A stretch of 64,000 nt of DNA from Allodiplogaster sudhausi (Eukaryota > Nematoda > Chromadorea > Rhabditida > Diplogasteridae). Where the stretch lies: NCBI GenBank assembly GCA_945643635.1, contig CALZFC010000080.1, forward strand, positions 658,501 to 722,500, in the 5' to 3' direction. Below, piece by piece: positions 58,701-64,000 of the stretch. Made by a program: the position numbers and the translations under genes. How positions within the stretch are numbered: position 1 is the stretch's first letter; each line of letters opens with the position of its first letter. Below the pieces are notes generated by a model, which made no database searches, was not told the DNA's origin, and was given only the letters and a program-made list of their open reading frames with translations.

Positions 58701-61267
58701 CTCAGTTTCCTCAACTATAATGACCTAGTTCCTTATTGTCTTTCTCTCTTCTTCCCTGCCACAAACCAGCAATGAGCGCAATGCCGAGTGGTGCTCCAAT
58801 GAGAGTGCCCAGTTGCCAGAGAAGCTTCTTCTTCCTGGTCCACGGCTTCTTTCCCCAGAAAGTACAGCCGGTCGGACTGAATTACAAGCATTTCTATGTT
58901 CAAGAAGGCAGATGAAGAAGTTAATTTGGTTGTCAGTCTAGCATTCCACTTTACAGTATGGATGGATAACCAACCTAAGGTAGTGTAGATCGGATATCTC
59001 CTTGAGACAGAGCCAGCAGAATTCCGTGGAGCACATGGTGCACACCATGTGGTTGCACGAGCCGTCGTCCATCTTCACGATGTAGGCGTGGCAGCGAGGG
59101 CACGGCTTCAGATCGCCAGCTGCAATCTTTTATCTTTTTCTTTTATCTGTCAACCACAATTGGCTGGCTATTTATAATATTATTGATTCAGATCAAAATA
59201 AGAAATACGGAATGCGAACAGAAGAAATTAGTATAAAAGTAAAATAACTCAAATATATAGTAACTATGGAATAAGCCAAAAAAGAGTAAGTGCTAACGTT
59301 TAAGTACGGTAGCTTCGCTGCTCTGCCGACTGCTGATACGTCTCACTTGCGCCCCATCCAGTCGCTTCTTCTTCGATCGATAACCACTTCCGCGCTCGCT
59401 GCCGCTTCCTGACAATTACTTGCTTTGGACAAGGCAATTTATCGTTTTCGACATTCCACTAAACATAAACAGCAGAGTGGTGAAAAATATGCAATCTCGG
59501 CCTAGAATCTAGGTATTTTAACACAAGATTGGTTCTTAAAACGAAAATAAACTAACTTCCGGGCAGGTTGATTCCGCCGCGTAATCGGCGTGCCTCATCG
59601 CAGGTCGCATTCGCATGCCAAACATCCTCAAATTGACAGATTTCATAAATTAAATGAATAATTGAAGAAATTAACCAATATAATAATAGCAATAAGAATT
59701 GCTCTACTACAGCAAACTAAGTAATTACAGAATTCATGTCAAATCCAATTGTAAAAGAATGCAATACCTTGCAATGGTAGCAGAAGAGTGTTCCGCATTT
59801 TTCCCTCTCGCAACGCAACTGAGGGCAAGCCGCGCAAGAACTTGCAATGACCGCGTAGCTAAATTTTCTCAGTTATATTTTTTCCATGAAGTTCCTTCCG
59901 CTTACCATTAGAGAGTTGACATCTACTGTTGCTAAATTTATTGTTTTTGCGGGCATCTAACTCCTAAATAAACATTTAAAAAATGCTCAAGCTTTTTGGA
60001 ACTAAATTTTGGGATATACGAATTCATCCAGATTAACAAAAGTACAGAAATTCCTCTAGCTCCTTTATGTAAAACCGGAACTGAAAATATAAGTAACCTG
60101 CAATCAGGAGCAGGGCACCAGCGCGTGTCCTGTTCACCGATAAGATAGCGCCGCAGACTGAATTCCTCGTACTTGGCAACGAACTCTAGAATGAAGAGAG
60201 CTTCTTATATTAGAAAACGAACAAAATATTACAAACTAAGCAGTCACTACTATTCCTTAAAGTAATACTCAAACTTTAATTGTTGAAATAGAAAAAAAAA
60301 GAATGAAACCATCGCCAAGTGGTCGGAGAAGCATGTGAACATCGGCAGGATGAAGATTCGCTGGACACTCCGGGCATGAGACTTCCACGCGATTCTCCAT
60401 CACTTCCAGGCGGACATACTGTAATGGTTACTATGATTACAGTAATGTAGATCCATTACTCGATTCAGACGGGATGGACTAACAAACTCAACCATTCTTT
60501 TTTAACAGAGGGCAGCAGCATTGCATATGCGCTGTATTCAAACACATGATTATCGCAGCAAAGGCACGTTTCCAGATTAAAGTAGTCATTCAAGTGAGTA
60601 CGAAAGAGTACTTGATCTGCACTTACACGATTACCTAGTTTAATGCACTTCTAATAAAACGAGTAAATTTAGCCCGCTTCATCCATTCACACTTCTTACT
60701 AGCACACGATGGTCGACGGCTTTCACTTGCATTGTTCCAATAAACCTTTTCTGGAATATTCCACTATTGATCATTTCCATCAGCTTCTACAGGAATATTC
60801 TATAAGCTTCTTCTGGAATATTCCAATATTGTATGATCCTTCTGTTCAAATGGAAGAATGAGATTAACTAACATGTGTCAAGCAATACGTGCAACTCTGA
60901 TGTTCGCAACCGATGAGGCGAGGGAAGGCAGCCTCTGGTCGGCGCACAAAGCACAGAGGACACTCGCGCATCTGCATCACAATGACGATTAATAATTTAA
61001 GAAAAACCCCATAAACATCGAACAAATTTTTTTTAGTGTAAATAAGTTTAACATCCAAGAGTTTTCACAGTTCTGCAAAGAAAAGAGGCATTTCAAAGTA
61101 ATATCATCGCGTGCCTCTTTCTGGGGATTTCACAACCTTTTCCTGATGCTTCACGAGTTAAAAATTAAATAGAGCAGCTGACCTTCTTCTCGTCCATGTT
61201 ATCGTCGCCAAGCAGCGTCTCTCCTGCGTCTTGGTCGTCCTCTCTCAGAAGGTCGGCGTGACCGAAC
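55740..61267 (-). CDS. RNF19: RBR E3 ubiquitin ligase RNF19 (dorfin-like), 5' incomplete
   Basis: Twenty-one exons: 61183-61267, 60873-60971, 60310-60418, 60098-60185, 59768-59858, 59557-59626, 59298-59408, 58975-59119, 58767-58876, 58416-58464, 58231-58343, 57891-57989, 57703-57789, 57404-57593, 57210-57289, 57045-57124, 56880-56948, 56573-56781, 56321-56414, 56054-56203, 55740-55876. RING1 is [19 protein letters not shown], then [13 protein letters not shown] is [32 protein letters not shown]2 is [20 protein letters not shown] with the catalytic-Cys region EFCWLC. Then come [20 protein letters not shown] and two membrane regions ([12 protein letters not shown]…[27 protein letters not shown]…[17 protein letters not shown]), as in RNF19A/B, and a long Ser/Gly-rich tail ending FRPAPPAE. 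Exon 56321-56414 is one base out of phase. It ubiquitinates substrates at ER or cytoplasmic membranes. The start exon lies upstream of 61267 and was not found. Confidence 0.93.
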
Positions 61268-63212
61268 CTGAATTAGCGTAAGATTCACCAGTTTGTTCGT
61301 ATAAACCAAAAATTGAACTTGTTGCACTCTAGCGATAATCAACAGAAAATTATAAAAACCAATGTTTGTTTTATTTAAATAAATATAAACAATCTCTCTC
61401 AAATGCTCGAATAGATTCTCGGAAAAGTAAGTGAAAGACATTGCTAGGCAAAGGTTCGTCTACTAATGGAAGTAATGCTCAGTTGCTAGCAAAAGAGGCC
61501 GACACCTGCAGAAAGAAAACCTAGGAAACTATAGACAGATGTTGCACACCACACAGACTTTCCGAACTTTTGGCAGCTTATAACATCGATATGGCAAAAA
61601 ACATGGATTAGAGTAAGTAGAAAGCCAAGAATAAGAAAAAGAAAACCGCAAACAGAGGACCGGAACCTAAACAACAGGGCGGCTACTCCTAAATGCATTC
61701 TCTTAGCCGCGCCCTTCAAGTCCATAAAATGACAAACGAGTGCGCTAATACGGAAAAGGACTTTGGAAAAACGAAAGTCCTCGCTTCTTTGGAAACAGAA
61801 AGAATACAAGCGCAAAAGGAGAAATGAAAAGGCTCCATATGGCAAGAGACCGAGAAATGAGTAATCGAAGGATTGTTTTTACGTTTTCCTTCTTCTTACT
61901 GCTCACAAGTCAATAAGGCCCGCGATTTGAACTTTCCAAAAGGAACATTTATATCAAACGCTCAGTCAAACCTTTCCTGGCTGCAAGTTCGCCAGTGAAT
62001 AATCGGCATATTGCACATTCCAAAATTGCGACCTTTTAGCTCTAAAGACTCCGGCCAAAGGCTTTTGTTTCTTGCCTTTGTCCATCGGCAAGCAGAGTGG
62101 CAATTTTAGCCTTCCGCCATGTCCTATATCAGCAAGCTTCTTTCATGCAAGAGGAAAATGGAAGCAGGGAATGGAAAGGGAAAGCGAGTTCATCAAGGTT
62201 TGCCTCAGAGAGCGTGGAACACAGATAGAAAGTAAGCGTGGGTGTAGCAAATGCTGCACTAATGTGTGGGTTTCTACTAAGAGCAATGATTGAGGGGATA
62301 GATACCTTTTGACAAGCCTTCTAATTAGGATGACACTCAAGGCATATGACAGGAAGTGAAGGCAGATGTGATAACAGCGGGTGAATAAAAGAGAACGGCG
62401 TTGAGAACAAATAATAGCGAGAGAACGGTACTAAGTGACATTACAGTGCAATGACAACAGAATGACAGAGCATGAGCCGACGCGAGTATTGCCTATGAAA
62501 AGTGGAATGATTACGCGTTGGCCATTTAGAAACCGCTCTAAATGACATCAGAACTCGACCAATGTAGGACGCTGTCCCCGCAACAACCTGTCGGACCAGA
62601 AGTATGCAAGGGTTCTCAAGCGTTTCAAGATAAGTGTGTCAACGCAGCAACTTCCGGAAAGCTGCTTTCGACCAAAGGTCTGACTGGATTCGCTAGAAAG
62701 GGGCAAAATCGCAGATGAGATTGACACCCCCTGACCACGGCCAGAGTCTCTACATCTCTAACGAATGGGAGGACTCTCGTAACTTCACTTTAATTCCTCT
62801 AACTCCTCCCCTCTCTCCTCTTCCCTATCTTGTTTTCGTATCAAAACCATGACACATCTCTGTTAGTCTTTGCCCGTCATCAACTTCCCATGACACAGTC
62901 TGTCTACGTGTTGGAGAGCAGGGCAAGTAGGAAACATGCCTCTCCGACACTACTTCAAGCTCGCGTCTTCCCTCCAATTATTCATTCACGGGTATACATA
63001 CCTCAAACATCTTGGAAACAATTTCCAAATATAACATATGAGATACCGACATCTTGAGACATCATCAACATCTGATGTTGAAATAACAAAGTCGAGAGAA
63101 ACATTGGAAAAGCTCTTGTTGAAGGAGAAGATAAGATGCGATTAGCATCGGAAACAAGTGATGAGTCTCGTGAGTGAGATATCCTAGGGAAGGCTGTGAA
63201 GCAAGGGATGAT

Positions 63213-63266
<54 letters not shown>

Positions 63267-64000
63267 CAAGCCTCTTGATATAACTCTGGGAAGACAATGC
63301 TCACCATCAAGCAAGCGACTGGGGTGGGGAAGAGGGAGGGAGCGACCGCCATTCTGCATGAGACAGACAAATAGTCTAGACACGACAATGGAGAGAGAGA
63401 GAAGAGAGAGAGAGGGGAGAAAGAAAGAGAAAGACGAACACGTCGAGTGACGTTCCTTCCTTCCGGATCAGGTCTACGCCCTTCAGGGAGGGAGAGGCGA
63501 AGATAGAGGGAGAGGGGAAGAGAGAAAGAGGGAGGGAGAGAGAGGGAGAGAGAAAGAGGGAGGGAGAGACAGTCAGACAGACAGCGATAAGAACGTCCCA
63601 GTGAAGAGAAATAGATAGAAATGGTAAATAGGATGTAAGAGCGAGCGCTCTGAGTATACAAACGTAATTAAAGAGCAAGCGTAGTGTTGCGTTCGGCCGA
63701 TGGATACGAAAACCTTTAGAACTTTCCTCAATAACAATAATATATAAAATCCTTCTTGGAAGTGAAATTCGAGCTAAATTCGGCTGGTATGGAGAAATAG
63801 AAAAGATGCTTGCAAAGAAAAGGGAAGAGCGTCTTCAATCAGTCAATTAGTGAACATGCACAAATCTAAGAAGGCTTGAAAAAGAGGGAGTTCCGTCCCA
63901 CTCCGAAATATTTCATGGTGGAATCAGTGGAGAAAGGCCGAGAAGTAGCAGTGGAGAGGGGAAGTTTGCAAGGCGGGTCGGCTATTTCTTTCCATCGCGC
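61268..64000. other. 2.7 kb upstream of RNF19, no supported gene
   Basis: It probably contains the RNF19 first exon(s) and promoter, but I could not find a phase-2 exon to join 61267. GA tracts occupy 63214-63262 and 63390-63570. A 119-codon hydrophobic minus-strand frame at 61486-61845 has no supporting signal. Confidence 0.45.

Noticed and set aside
61486..61845. 119-codon hydrophobic minus frame upstream of RNF19
   Set aside because: It cannot be joined to RNF19 in phase and resembles no family; hydrophobic frames of this size arise by chance in such DNA.
1..64000. CRISPR arrays, rRNA genes, bacterial-type operons
   Set aside because: None seen; the introns, poly(A) signals and eukaryotic protein families exclude a prokaryotic reading of the window.

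Overview
This is eukaryotic DNA, most likely from a nematode. The introns are short, AT-rich and close to GT..AG. Several start codons sit only a few bases after an acceptor-like YAG, which fits spliced-leader trans-splicing. The best preserved enzyme is a tyrosine phosphatase of the type that is greatly expanded in nematodes. I cannot name the species, and a related phylum is not excluded. All gene models were built by eye: splice phase was checked exon by exon, and identities come from remembered family signatures, not database searches.

Left third (1-24,950). A tandem-PDZ gene runs off the left edge. Foldback elements and a pogo-type MITE follow. Next is an 11-exon protein tyrosine phosphatase on the minus strand. 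Its first eight exons and upstream DNA are repeated head-to-tail in three 2.7 kb units, and two of the units lack the catalytic loop. Then come a 67-residue Gly/Ala/Tyr-rich gene with a TATA box, a four-helix MARVEL-type membrane protein, TRAPPC2 (sedlin), a PMP3/UPF0057 membrane peptide gene with a decayed tandem copy, and a small single-pass membrane protein.

Middle third (25,000-45,070). This part is dominated by mobile DNA: a TTAA-flanked foldback, two Mutator-like foldbacks with perfect 8-bp target duplications, and a TA-flanked foldback carrying tRNA-like sequence. It also holds a 5.6 kb TA-flanked element with ~700-bp terminal inverted repeats and two divergent multi-exon genes. One of these is a DD34E transposase. 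The other is an unknown 175-residue protein whose exon 2 is split by one of the Mutator-like elements. The host gene here is a two-exon neuropeptide precursor whose Cys-ring peptide resembles allatostatin C. From about 30.4 to 37.9 kb I see only purine/pyrimidine microsatellite-rich DNA.

Right third (46,300-64,000). All genes are on the minus strand: RNF19 (RBR ubiquitin ligase, 21 exons seen), an 89-residue frame just downstream of it, a terminal exon of an unknown gene, DTWD1 (tRNA acp3U modification), and mitochondrial GatC with a tRNA-Ser(AGA) in its last intron. The 190-310 bp gaps between several of these genes would suit nematode operons.

Two features recur across the window. GA/CT microsatellites are extremely abundant. 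Many well-phased introns end in AAG or GAG rather than YAG.
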